Assembly (NCBI GenBank): GCA_964600285.1 | Contig: CAZRIZ010000002.1 | Location: forward strand, 1-47,258 | DNA from: CAZRIZ01 sp964600285 | Lineage (GTDB): Bacteria > Patescibacteriota > Saccharimonadia > Saccharimonadales > Saccharimonadaceae | Direction of reading: 5' to 3' | Length of the DNA stretch: 47,258 nucleotides | Shown here: positions 1 to 7,765 of the stretch, in pieces | Layout of the letters: the number at the start of each line of letters is the position of its first letter | How positions within the stretch are numbered: position 1 is the first letter of the stretch | Translations under genes and position numbers: made by a program | Notes under the pieces: generated by a model | The model's database searches: none | The model's input: the letters and a program-made list of their open reading frames with translations, nothing else | What the model was told of the DNA's origin: nothing

Positions 1-8
1 CAGCCAAG

Positions 9-40
9 ATAAAATAACGACCTTTTGGTCGTTATTTTAT
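9..40. terminator. Perfect hairpin, likely bidirectional terminator
   Basis: Arms 9-22 and 27-40 are a perfect 14-bp inverted repeat around a TTTT loop. The outer part of the stem is A/T, so RNA from either strand would end in a U-rich tract. It lies downstream of the minus-strand gene at 110-484 and presumably ends that transcript, and possibly one entering from the left edge of the window. Confidence 0.75.
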
Positions 41-109
41 ATATGTGGGGTCTCTGCTCCAATTATTCCATAACAAGCTTAGTGCTTATTACTACTGAAA
101 GGCTCGAAC

Positions 110-484
110 CTAATGGCTTTCCGTCTGCTTAGGCTGCTTTATATATCTACACCTGTCACCAGTTTGCTCACGCTCAATAATTCCGTAATCTCTTAATTTT
201 TCCATTATTCTTGCCGCTCTATTGTAGCCAATACGAAGCTCTTGCTGAAGTCTAGAGGTTGTTAACCGTCCTCTTAAATGGGCGAGCTCAATACTTTTTT
301 TAATAAGAACATCATCAGGAACGTCCTCTGGATATTTATCTAGTGGAGTGTCTTGACGATCAAACTTACTTTCGATAAGTTTTGTTTGCTTATTAAAAGC
401 TGATTTAATTTTATAAATTGTTGCGCAAGCAGAAATTAATCCTGCTGCAACCGCACCCAAGAGTGCAAATAATATGTTTTCCAT
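110..484 (-). CDS. Membrane-anchored protein with FtsK-gamma-like winged helix
   Basis: Protein of 124 aa. Residues 3-25 are one hydrophobic segment, followed by a charged linker (26-56) and a C-terminal winged-helix domain (about 57-104). The stretch RIGYNRAARIMEKL is the signature seen in the gamma domain of FtsK/SpoIIIE DNA translocases, which reads chromosome-orienting sequences. No translocase motor (Walker A/B) is present, so this is an orphan gamma-like domain tied to the membrane. The start is supported by a TATAAT box at 491-496 only 6 nt upstream of the ATG, predicting a leaderless mRNA. A role in DNA contact at the membrane is inferred; it could equally be a membrane-bound transcription regulator. 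Confidence 0.7.
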   Translation of the reverse strand: MENILFALLGAVAAGLISACATIYKIKSAFNKQTKLIESKFDRQDTPLDKYPEDVPDDVLIKKSIELAHLRGRLTTSRLQQELRIGYNRAARIMEKLRDYGIIEREQTGDRCRYIKQPKQTESH

Positions 485-632
485 GTTTAAATTATACCTA
501 ATGTTTGTTCAAATACCATAAACCTATCCAGTAAATCACATTGCCTGTTTATTTATGATTGGCGAGTACTATCTGAGTCAGTCGTTAAATGAAAGACGTG
601 AGCAAAATAAACAAATTTCGACAGCCGTTCGA

Positions 633-661
633 TTGACAAACAACACCGCTTATGCTAGTAT
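633..661 (+). promoter_or_regulatory. Promoter of the SAM-riboswitch transcript
   Basis: TTGACA at 633-638 and TAGTAT at 656-661 are separated by 17 bp, with TGC directly before the -10 (extended -10). Transcription should start near 668, just before the riboswitch aptamer. The -35 is a perfect consensus hexamer. Confidence 0.75.
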
Positions 662-681
662 AAAAAGACATTAACAATTAA

Positions 682-774
682 GTATCAAGAGCGTAGCGAG
701 AGATCTGACTCTATGACCTACCAGCAACCGGCTTGTGTACGGTGCTCCATTCAGTCCAAGAAAGGAAAAGATAT
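682..774 (+). ncRNA. SAM-I (S-box) riboswitch, translational type
   Basis: The conserved SAM-I landmarks occur in order: ATCAAGAG (684-691), a kink-turn P2 with CTCTATGACC, AGCAACC (723-729) and GGTGCTCCATTC (741-752). Proposed pairings: P1 682-686 with 770-774; P2 693-696 with 718-721, and 699-702 with 709-712; P3 724-725 and 727-730 with 740-745; pseudoknot CTGA 705-708 with TCAG 751-754; P4 includes TCC 755-757 with GGA 764-766. The 3' strand of P1 contains the first two bases of the AUG at 773, and the Shine-Dalgarno AAAGGA (761-766) lies in P4. SAM binding should therefore block initiation directly. No terminator follows. Identification rests on motif and fold matching by eye. Confidence 0.85.
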
Positions 775-1126
775 GAAAAAATCTAATTACATCGTACAGT
801 GTAAAAAATGCGGAGAATTTCGGGGGCTTTTAGTTAACGAAACAGAGCCCTCGCACGTTACGCGTAGCTTCTGTCGTTGCGAACCTGAAGGATGGGAAAT
901 CTGTCGAAATCATGAAGGCCATGTTCGTCGTCGTCACGGAACCATAAAAATTCATAACGCGAATGGCGAGCGCAGTTATTTTAGCGTCTATTCAATGATA
1001 GCTCCTTGTAACAAAAACAAGTGTTTTAAAGCGTCCGACCAATTTCTAAAAGAAGTGCAAGAGTTTAACGATTCAAGAAAAAGAATTAATGAAGCACAAA
1101 TCGAAAAACACATAAGTCTAAATTAG
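773..1126 (+). CDS. Unknown cysteine-rich small protein under SAM riboswitch control
   Basis: Protein of 117 aa that I do not recognise. It starts MKKSNYIVQCKKCGEFRG, with a CxxC pair, followed by FCRCEPEGWEICRNH and CNKNKCF. These eight cysteines with nearby histidines suggest one or two zinc sites. The C-terminal third is charged and helical. There is no signal peptide or membrane segment. The ATG at 773 is chosen over the upstream ATG at 713 because 713 lies inside riboswitch helix P2, whereas 773 has AAAGGA 6 nt before it. It is a single-gene unit, apparently without a strong terminator. The riboswitch implies repression when SAM is abundant; a part in methionine/SAM supply or methylation is only inferred. 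Confidence 0.7.
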   Translation: MKKSNYIVQCKKCGEFRGLLVNETEPSHVTRSFCRCEPEGWEICRNHEGHVRRRHGTIKIHNANGERSYFSVYSMIAPCNKNKCFKASDQFLKEVQEFNDSRKRINEAQIEKHISLN

Positions 1127-1172
1127 CTTTTATAATAATCCTTTGTCTTAAAGCAAGCGAAAGTGCAAAACA

Positions 1173-1301
1173 ATGTCCCCGGAGCCGATTCCTTGTTTCT
1201 GCAAAGCTTCTGTTCGAGCCGTTCTGATCGATGCGGTATTTAGCGAAAGCGGTATAGAATCTATATCACTTCGTGCTACAATTGAAGGTAAATATGAATG
1301 A
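1173..1301 (+). CDS. Possible small ORF upstream of the DUF3592 gene
   Basis: A 42-aa reading frame starts MSPEPIPCFCKAS and ends in TGA 9 nt before the next gene. Its composition looks protein-like, but I see no ribosome-binding site, and its 3' end overlaps the TACAAT (1277-1282) that probably serves the next gene. It could be a degraded gene end or chance. The stretch 1127-1310 otherwise shows no clear element. Confidence 0.2.
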   Translation: MSPEPIPCFCKASVRAVLIDAVFSESGIESISLRATIEGKYE

Positions 1302-1310
1302 AAGGCGCGT

Positions 1311-2234
1311 ATGAATATTCAACTTAACTCAAGCACGTTTAGTAAAGGCTCTAAGACAAAAAGGCAAAAATTTGGCGTAGGATCATTGATTTTTCTACTA
1401 CTTTTTGGCGCTATCTTTACTGCTGTCGGCTTCTTTGCTATCAACAACTCAAAGGCCGATCCCAACTGGACGCTGGTCTCTGGCAAGGTGGTTGACTCAG
1501 TAAGAGACACTGATGACGACTCAACGACGTACGCGGCAGTAGTTGAGTATTCCGTAGATGGACGGGAATATCAAGTAACGAGTAATCTTAGTTCATCGTT
1601 TATGCCGACAATCGGTGAAGAGCGAGAAGTTTCTTACGACCCAGAACAACCAAGTAAAGCAAAAGTTGTAGAGAGTGCGGGTGCAACGTTTTGGGTTTGG
1701 ATATTCCCCATAGCTGGCGTTGCCATTATGATTTACGCTCCTATTGCGTTCGCAAAGTCACTCAAGCGTTCATCTACAATTAAAAACTTAATGCAAACAG
1801 GTCAAAAATTACAGGGCGTTTTGACAGATATTCAGTCAATTGGTAGCGACGAAAATAAGAGCTATAAAATTGTCGTGTCTGCAACTGATAATAGTGGTAT
1901 GGTTCAGAGTTACGTTAGCGATTCTATTGCGGGCCTTGGTGGGCTGGCTTTGGCGGATTTTCGCTCTAATCCTATACCAGTAAATGTTTATATCGATCCG
2001 ACAAATCCAAAGAGTTATTACGTTGACATAGATGGTCTGCCGGGTATTACACCGCAAAGGATTAACGAACTTATACAATCAGCCACAAATACCGCGCAGC
2101 CACAAACAATTCTGAATGCTCAGCAGCCTGTTCAGCCCACCCAGCAACCTGTCCAACCTGTCCAACCTGTTCAGCCTGTTCAGCAACCCGTACCACCTAG
2201 GGATGATTTCCAGTCGCCCTTCTCGAATGTGTAA
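1311..2234 (+). CDS. DUF3592 membrane protein with Pro/Gln-rich tail
   Basis: Protein of 307 aa. TM1 is at about 24-46, followed by a DUF3592-type beta domain (about 53-118: VSGKVVDS, YAAVVEYSVDGREYQV, VSYDPEQPSKAKV). TM2 is at about 125-147, and a second similar soluble domain (about 160-235) ends YIDPTNPKSYYVD. The C-terminus (about 262-300) is a low-complexity QPVQP tail. The topology suggests one DUF3592 domain outside the membrane and one inside, or the reverse. Family function is unknown. Upstream is a TGC-TACAAT box, and a weak AAAGG lies before the ATG. The next gene follows at 28 nt but has its own -10 box. Confidence 0.75.
   Translation: MNIQLNSSTFSKGSKTKRQKFGVGSLIFLLLFGAIFTAVGFFAINNSKADPNWTLVSGKVVDSVRDTDDDSTTYAAVVEYSVDGREYQVTSNLSSSFMPTIGEEREVSYDPEQPSKAKVVESAGATFWVWIFPIAGVAIMIYAPIAFAKSLKRSSTIKNLMQTGQKLQGVLTDIQSIGSDENKSYKIVVSATDNSGMVQSYVSDSIAGLGGLALADFRSNPIPVNVYIDPTNPKSYYVDIDGLPGITPQRINELIQSATNTAQPQTILNAQQPVQPTQQPVQPVQPVQPVQQPVPPRDDFQSPFSNV
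2125..2191 (+). repeat. Coding tandem repeat (QPVQP units)
   Basis: Short tandem units of CAGCCTGTT / CAACCTGTC encode the Gln-Pro-Val-Gln-Pro tail of the DUF3592 protein. The units are near-identical in DNA, so copy number may vary between strains by slippage. Confidence 0.7.
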
Positions 2235-2261
2235 ACTAACTTCTATATAATTATTACGAGT

Positions 2262-2642
2262 ATGAAATTAACTGACGAGCGGTTTAACGAGCTAATTACT
2301 CGTGCTATGGATGAATTGCCACAAGAGTATATTGTTGGACTAAAGAACGTGGCGATTGTGATGGCTGACGAGCCGACTAAAGAACAGCGTCAAAAGTTGA
2401 AACTTAGTGAGCATAGTTTGCTACTGGGGTTGTATGAAGGTATTCCCCTGACCTCGCGCGGTAACGGTCGGAGTGGCATGTTGCCAGACAAAATCACACT
2501 ATTTAAAAACCAAATTTTAGCCAGCTCGCACGATGAAGCTAGCCTGTTTGCGCAAATTAAACAAACCCTGTGGCATGAAATGGCGCATTATTATGGCCTG
2601 AGCCATAAAGATATGGACGCTCGCCAACAGAGAAATTTGTGA
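2262..2642 (+). CDS. Zincin-like metallopeptidase (PF06262-type)
   Basis: Protein of 126 aa. The C-terminal motif H105-E-M-A-H109-YYG-LS-H115 fits the HExxHxxGxxH zinc site of metzincin-like peptidases. The N-terminal half (ELPQEYIVGLKNVAIVMAD, LLGLYEGIPL) matches the small cytosolic metallopeptidase family of about 120-130 aa. There is no signal peptide. TATAAT at 2246-2251 lies 10 nt before the ATG, so the mRNA is predicted to be leaderless. The gene sits 15 nt before the methyltransferase cluster on the same strand and may be co-transcribed with it. The substrate is unknown. Confidence 0.85.
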   Translation: MKLTDERFNELITRAMDELPQEYIVGLKNVAIVMADEPTKEQRQKLKLSEHSLLLGLYEGIPLTSRGNGRSGMLPDKITLFKNQILASSHDEASLFAQIKQTLWHEMAHYYGLSHKDMDARQQRNL

Positions 2643-2657
2643 TAACATGGTATTAAC

Positions 2658-3347
2658 ATGAAGAAGGTAATAAAATCAATTAGCAAGCAAGCCTTAGCTC
2701 CGTCTAAAAGTAATCAGAAACTGTCGCCCAAAAAGAGCGTTACTACTAATGGTGACGCTCTTATTAAATCCCGCGACCGAGTTCGTGAAAAAGGAGAGGT
2801 ATTCACCGAACTCCGCGAGATCAATAACATTCTTGATCTTACGGCCGATGCTCATCGAAATTATAAAAATCAGCGAATCCTCGAACCCGCTTGCGGTAAC
2901 GGCAACTTCCTTGTTGTCATATTGCAACGTCGTCTTGCAGATATTGCTAAAACCTTCAAAAAATCCCAAAACAAAGAAATCGAATTTGCCATCCTCACGG
3001 CGCTCAGTACTATCTATGGTGTTGATATTATGCCCGACAATATTGTTGAAGCACGCGATCGACTGTGGCACGAAGCCAAGGACACTTACGAATCACTCGT
3101 GACGCGCACTAAACGTCATGAAGAGTGGTACTTAGCCGTAGAGGAAATACTCGAAACCAATATTCAGCTAGGAGATATGCTGAATGGCAAAGATAAAATT
3201 GAGTTCACCGAATGGACGTCGCCAAAGGAGGGTTATTTTATACGTAACATATATCGCCTACTTGATATGGAGTTCGGTATCAATACATCTATTGCTCGGC
3301 TACCTTTGACGCATTATCTAAAATTAGCGGAGGTATATCATGCTTAA
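2658..3347 (+). CDS. SAM-binding half-methyltransferase of an R-M-like cassette
   Basis: Protein of 229 aa. A basic 35-residue N-terminus is followed by amino-methyltransferase motif X (GEVFT, 46-50), motif I (EPACGNGNF, 76-84) and motif II (YGVDI, 120-124). No motif IV (NPPY/DPPY) is present, so this protein can bind SAM but has no visible catalytic loop. The partner gene at 3340 has a degenerate motif I and a good NPPY, so the two may form one complementary enzyme. The stop overlaps the next ATG by 8 nt (translational coupling). The chosen ATG has no clear Shine-Dalgarno; it follows the zincin gene by 15 nt. SAM binding is well supported, the DNA-methylation role likely. Confidence 0.75.
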   Translation: MKKVIKSISKQALAPSKSNQKLSPKKSVTTNGDALIKSRDRVREKGEVFTELREINNILDLTADAHRNYKNQRILEPACGNGNFLVVILQRRLADIAKTFKKSQNKEIEFAILTALSTIYGVDIMPDNIVEARDRLWHEAKDTYESLVTRTKRHEEWYLAVEEILETNIQLGDMLNGKDKIEFTEWTSPKEGYFIRNIYRLLDMEFGINTSIARLPLTHYLKLAEVYHA

Positions 3348-4857
3348 TCTGTCTCAATATTACCGCGAGCGCCATCAGCCCGACATTCTGGATTGTATCG
3401 CCAACCTTTCGAGCGATGAGGTATTTACACCACCAGAACTCGCCGACAAAATACTTGATCTATTGCCAACTGAAGTCTGGAGTGACCCAAACATAAAATT
3501 CTTTGACCCAGCAACTAAAACCGGTATATTTCTACGCCAAATAGCCGCTCGCCTAATGGTCGGCTTGCGTGAGGTTTTCCCTGACGAAGCAGAACGACGT
3601 GAACATATTTTTCGTAATCAGCTCTACGGAATCGCCATCACTGAACTTACCGGCCATATGTCTCGGCGCAGCGTATATTATAGTAAAAACGCCAACAGCG
3701 ATCATAGCGTAGTGAAGTTTGGCGATGCGAGTGGTAATATCCGCTACGCGCCAACCGACCACACTTTCCGGCAGAAGAAATGTATCTACTGTGGGCAAGC
3801 CGAAGGTGAAGGTATTGGCGCGCGCCAGATAGATGGTACACTTGAAACCCACGCATATGAATTTATCCACTTAACACCAAAGGAGACTAGTAAAATGAAG
3901 TTTGATGTAATTGTAGGCAATCCCCCGTATTAGCTGGGTGACGGTGGGCACGGAGCCAGCGCCATGCCAATTTATCAAAAGTTTGTCGAGCAAGCTAAGC
4001 TGCTCAAGCCTCGCTACATGGCGTTTATTATTCCGAGTCGTTGGTTTGCTGGTGGCAAAGGCTTGGACGAATTTCGCGCTAACATGCTTGCGGACAAGCA
4101 CATCAAAGAATTGGTGGATTACCCAAATGCGAGTGATTGTTTCCCTGGGGTAGAAATCAAAGGTGGAGTGAGCTATTTTGTGTGGGATTCCCAGCACGAT
4201 GGCGACTGTACAATTCGCACAATTTTGGGCGACGAGGAATTGCCAAGTATGTAGCGACCACTCGACGAATACGACACATTTATTCGTTTTAACCAAGCCG
4301 TACCGATTCTGCGCAAAGTACAAGCACGGCACGAAGAAACACTTGATAAAAAGGTGTCGAGCCGTAAGCCATTCGGTTTTGCGACCAACTTCGACAAATT
4401 CGACCAGATTGATAATCCAGACAAGATTAAAATATACGCTAACAAGAAAACTGGCTTCGTGCTAGATACATTTGTCCAGGTAAATCGTCAGTGGATTAAT
4501 AAGTACAAAGTCTTGATGCCTAAGGCGACGGAAGGATCGGGGACCTACCCTAACCGTATTCTGACTGCACCTATTGTTTCTGAGCCCCATAGTGTATGTA
4601 CCGAAACTTATATTGTGTTGAGTACTTTCTCTACAAACGAAGAGGCTGTCAACTTCTCTAAATATATTAAAACGCGATTCTTTCGCTTTTTAGTGGCTAT
4701 GCGCAAGGTAACCCAAGATGCAACTGCTAAAGTATATGCCTCAGTACCGGATTTACCGATGACCGAAGAATGGACAGATCAAAAACTTTACGTTCGCTAC
4801 GAAATCGACGCCGACGAACAAGCTTTTATCGAAAGTATGATTAAGGAGATGCCGTAA
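3340..4857 (+). pseudogene. Eco57I-like DNA amino-methyltransferase with two in-frame TAG codons
   Basis: One reading frame of 506 codons is open except for TAG at 3931-3933 (codon 198) and 4252-4254 (codon 305). Motif X is EVFTPPEL (27-34), motif I is the altered FDPATKTGIF (55-64), and motif IV NPPY is at 194-197. The first TAG comes directly after NPPY, where this family usually has Q (NPPYQL). The downstream protein is family-like throughout (IIPSRWFAGGKGLDEFR, DYPNASDCFPGVEIKGG, RPLDEYDTFIRFNQAV). No frameshift, deletion, TAA or TGA interrupts it. The start has GGAGG and the end overlaps the next ATG (TAATG). It is either a recently disabled gene, a readthrough gene or a sequencing/population variant. 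Without readthrough the enzyme is cut right after its catalytic loop. Confidence 0.8.
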
Positions 4858-5198
4858 TGCGAGCTGCTGATTGGACGATAATTATTTCTGCCGTGGCGAC
4901 TGCTGTCACTGCAATCGTTGCAATTGGGCAGAAAATATACGAACAGCACTCAAACAACAAACAGCAAAACTTTGAAAATTATCACAAGCTTGTAGAGCGC
5001 ATCAATAAGTCTATCGGCGATGACGAGGGTGTGTATGTGCAAATCCAACAAGCGGCTCTCTACGAGCTAAGGAATTACAAAAAATATAAAGATATATCTA
5101 AATACATTTTAGAGTACTGGGCAGATAAGGGCGAGTACGCTGACGTAGTAAATGATACGCTTAAGTCACTAAAATTGGGCAGGAAAAATAATGAGTGA
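4857..5198 (+). CDS. Small membrane-anchored helical protein of the R-M-like cassette
   Basis: Protein of 113 aa, not recognised. Residues 5-25 form a hydrophobic helix (TIIISAVATAVTAIVAIG), followed by a charged helical region (28-110) with several Asn/Gln/Lys-rich turns. The start codon overlaps the preceding stop as TAATG and has AAGGAG upstream. Its own stop overlaps the next start by 8 nt. The tight coupling on both sides argues that it belongs to the cassette, perhaps tethering the complex to the membrane, which is inference only. Confidence 0.65.
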   Translation: MRAADWTIIISAVATAVTAIVAIGQKIYEQHSNNKQQNFENYHKLVERINKSIGDDEGVYVQIQQAALYELRNYKKYKDISKYILEYWADKGEYADVVNDTLKSLKLGRKNNE

Positions 5199-7659
5199 AC
5201 TGATATCTTATCAAAAGAAACCTCGCCAAATTTACGCCTACACCGTTGATGGGCAGCCGGGCATAAAAGTTGGCGATACTACAAAAGATAATGTTATCGA
5301 CCGCGTAAATGAGAGTTTAGTAAACACGCCGAACCAACAATTCCATATTATCTGGCACGATTGGGCGATTGCAAATGATGGCACACTTTTTCGTGATTAC
5401 GACATGCATAAAAAGTTGCAATATCGCGGCGTGAATCGAATTTCTGGCGAATGGTTTGACACGGACATAGAAACTATAAAAAGTGTATTTTTAGAGCTCA
5501 AAACCGGCAAACGTCATGAATCTGGGCGAGTTAATGACTACGTAATGCGTCCAGAACAGCGAGATGCGGTGGCGATGACGAGTGAGTACTTTGCCAAGTA
5601 CAGCATCGAGAAAGAATCAAAAGCACCGCACTTTTTGTGGAATGCAAAGATGAGGTTTGGTAAAACATTTACAGCCTACGAACTAGCGAAACATATGGGT
5701 TGGAAGCGAATATTGGTGCTGACATACAAACCGGCAACTGAACAGGCGTGGCGCGATGATTTAATGAAACACGTTGACTTTGAGGGTTGGCAATTTATCG
5801 GTGGCAGACAAGGTTGGGATAATATCGATGAGAACAAGCCCGTAGTGTGGTTTGCTAGCTATCAAGATGTGCTAGGACATGATAAAGGCAAGAGCGTGAA
5901 ACAACGCCACGAAAAGATGCGCAAAGAAACGTGGGATTGTCTGATTGTTGATGAATACCACTTTGGTGCGTGGCAAGATAGCGCAAAAGAGTTAACTGAA
6001 GAAGATGGTAGCGACAAAAACCCGCTTAACGAAGTTGAAGAGGGCTTATTAGAAGAGACTATGCCACTGAATGTTAACGCATATCTATATCTTTCTGGCA
6101 CGCCATTTCGTGCTATGAGTAGTGGTGAATTCTCGGAAGATCAGATATTTAACTGGAGTTACGCTGACGAACAGCGAGCTAAAGAAACTTGGAAGTTGAG
6201 CGATGGCGAAAACCCATACTTAGAACTACCGCAAATCGTAATGATGACCTACCAGATGCCGGAACGCTTGCGTGAAGTGGCGATGGCGGGCGAGTTTAAT
6301 GAATTTGATTTGAATAAATTCTTTAGTGCTAAAAAAGATAAGACCACCGGCGAATATATTTTTGAATTTGAGAATCAAGTGCAGCAATGGTTAGATTTAT
6401 TACGAGGTGTAAACTTAGGGCAAAATATTAGCGACGGTATGGACGCTAAAAGACCGCCTTTACTGTTTGAAGATGCGCGTTTACTTTCTAGCTTGCGACA
6501 TACCTTTTGGTTTTTGCCGAATGTAGCGAGCTGTAAGGCAATGGAGCAACTCTTAAGGCGCGATACATTTTTCTCAAGCTATAGAATTGTTAGGGCGGCA
6601 GGTAGTGATGCTGGGATTGGACAGGAAGCTATTGCGCCGGTTGAAAAGGCAATTGGTAATCCGTTCGATAATAAATCAATTACCTTGAGCTGTGGCAAGC
6701 TAACTACAGGTGTGACAATTCCAGCGTGGAGCGGCGTGTTATTTTTGCGTAATACTACCAGCCCGGAAACATACTTTCAAACGGGATTTCGAGCACAATC
6801 ACCGTGGAAATATATAGATGAAGACGGCAAGAAGTTCATTGTCAAGCCGACATGTTATATCTTTGACTTTGCGCCAAGTCGTGCGTTAAAGTTAGTGTCT
6901 GATTATATCGTAAGTCTAGATATAAATGATACTCGTCGTGCTGAAACTAAAGTGCAAGACTTCCTCGGATTTTTACCAGTGCTTTGCTATGACGGCTACA
7001 GTATGCAACAGCTCAAAGCGGTTGAATTGCTCGATATCGCAACATTTGGTACGGCTAGTACTATGCTCGCTAAGCGCTGGCAGTCTGCGCGATTAATTGA
7101 TGTGACTAATGTAACTCTTGAAAAATTACTGAACGCGCCTGATGTGCTCGAGGCTCTTGAGAAGATCGAATCGTTTCGTGGTCTCGGGAAGGATATTAGT
7201 AAGACAATTTCGAGCGAGAAAGCGCTTAACAAGAAAAAGAAAGAAGGAGAAAAACTCACGCCGACCGAAAAGAAAGAAGAAAATGAAAATAAAGGCTTCA
7301 AAAAGCAACTACGTGAAAAGTTACTCAAGTTTATCACCCGCATTCCAGTGTTTATGTACTTGACGGATTATCGCGAAGAAAAATTAACTGATGTGATTAG
7401 GAACCTTGAGCCTGAACTCTTTACAAGAGTGACTGGTTTGACTGTGCGGGATTTTGATCGTATGTGTGAAATCGGTGTATTTAACTCGTCACAGATGGAG
7501 GGTGCTATATTCCAGTTTAGGCGGTTTGAAGATTCATCGCTGAACTACGCAGGAGGCCGTATACAGTCTGGTGGTGATATGATTGGCGGCTTTGATTCAA
7601 TTGTTACGCGTGATGAGGCTGATGAAATAATCGGAGCAGTGCTAGGAGGGGTGTCATGA
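5191..7659 (+). CDS. GIY-YIG (T5orf172-like) nuclease fused to DEAD/DEAH helicase
   Basis: Protein of 822 aa. The N-terminus (about 13-42: QIYAYTVDG, IKVGDT, DRV) resembles the GIY-YIG/T5orf172 nuclease fold. A superfamily-2 helicase follows: Walker A AKMRFGKT (152-159), Walker B/DExH as D254-E-Y-H257, and SGTPFR as motif III-like. The second RecA-like half carries TTGVTIPAW and ETYFQTGFRAQSPW (motifs V-VI). The region around 680-705 is strongly Lys/Glu-rich. The architecture matches the restriction component of type III-like or ISP-like R-M systems in which translocase and nuclease are joined. It appears intact while the cognate methyltransferase carries two stops. It is the last clear gene of the cassette and is coupled to its neighbour by an 8-nt overlap. 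Confidence 0.8.
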   Translation: MSELISYQKKPRQIYAYTVDGQPGIKVGDTTKDNVIDRVNESLVNTPNQQFHIIWHDWAIANDGTLFRDYDMHKKLQYRGVNRISGEWFDTDIETIKSVFLELKTGKRHESGRVNDYVMRPEQRDAVAMTSEYFAKYSIEKESKAPHFLWNAKMRFGKTFTAYELAKHMGWKRILVLTYKPATEQAWRDDLMKHVDFEGWQFIGGRQGWDNIDENKPVVWFASYQDVLGHDKGKSVKQRHEKMRKETWDCLIVDEYHFGAWQDSAKELTEEDGSDKNPLNEVEEGLLEETMPLNVNAYLYLSGTPFRAMSSGEFSEDQIFNWSYADEQRAKETWKLSDGENPYLELPQIVMMTYQMPERLREVAMAGEFNEFDLNKFFSAKKDKTTGEYIFEFENQVQQWLDLLRGVNLGQNISDGMDAKRPPLLFEDARLLSSLRHTFWFLPNVASCKAMEQLLRRDTFFSSYRIVRAAGSDAGIGQEAIAPVEKAIGNPFDNKSITLSCGKLTTGVTIPAWSGVLFLRNTTSPETYFQTGFRAQSPWKYIDEDGKKFIVKPTCYIFDFAPSRALKLVSDYIVSLDINDTRRAETKVQDFLGFLPVLCYDGYSMQQLKAVELLDIATFGTASTMLAKRWQSARLIDVTNVTLEKLLNAPDVLEALEKIESFRGLGKDISKTISSEKALNKKKKEGEKLTPTEKKEENENKGFKKQLREKLLKFITRIPVFMYLTDYREEKLTDVIRNLEPELFTRVTGLTVRDFDRMCEIGVFNSSQMEGAIFQFRRFEDSSLNYAGGRIQSGGDMIGGFDSIVTRDEADEIIGAVLGGVS

Positions 7660-7739
7660 ACAAACGCAAAGAGAAACCCCTGAAGAACTCGAAGAATTGA
7701 CCGAGGTGGCTGTTATTTTGGACCAAATCAACAATTACT
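7656..7739 (+). pseudogene. Possible frameshifted remnant of a small cassette gene
   Basis: An ATG overlaps the helicase stop (ATGA) behind AGGAGG, but the frame ends after 14 codons. From about 7661 another frame reads TPEELEELTEVAVILDQINN and stops at 7739, a sensible acidic helical end with no start of its own. One indel in the A/C-rich stretch near 7668-7679 would join the two into a peptide of about 27 residues. Too short for certainty. Confidence 0.3.
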
Positions 7740-7761
7740 AACAGATTTACTGTTAGTAATT
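7733..7761. terminator. Bidirectional terminator between convergent genes
   Basis: Arms 7733-7744 and 7750-7761 form a perfect 12-bp stem with a 5-nt ATTTA loop. It lies between the plus-strand R-M-like cassette and the minus-strand gene ending at 7766, so it can serve both. Confidence 0.7.
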
Positions 7762-7765
7762 AGAA

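Noticed and set aside
713..772. Upstream ATG that would lengthen the cysteine-rich protein by 20 residues
   Set aside because: This ATG lies in helix P2 of the SAM riboswitch (its CTATGACC is a conserved aptamer motif); the ATG at 773 has a ribosome-binding site.
3931..4254. Genome-wide reassignment of TAG to an amino acid
   Set aside because: TAG ends queA, tgt, fhs, the PAS kinase and the 117-aa gene at natural family lengths.
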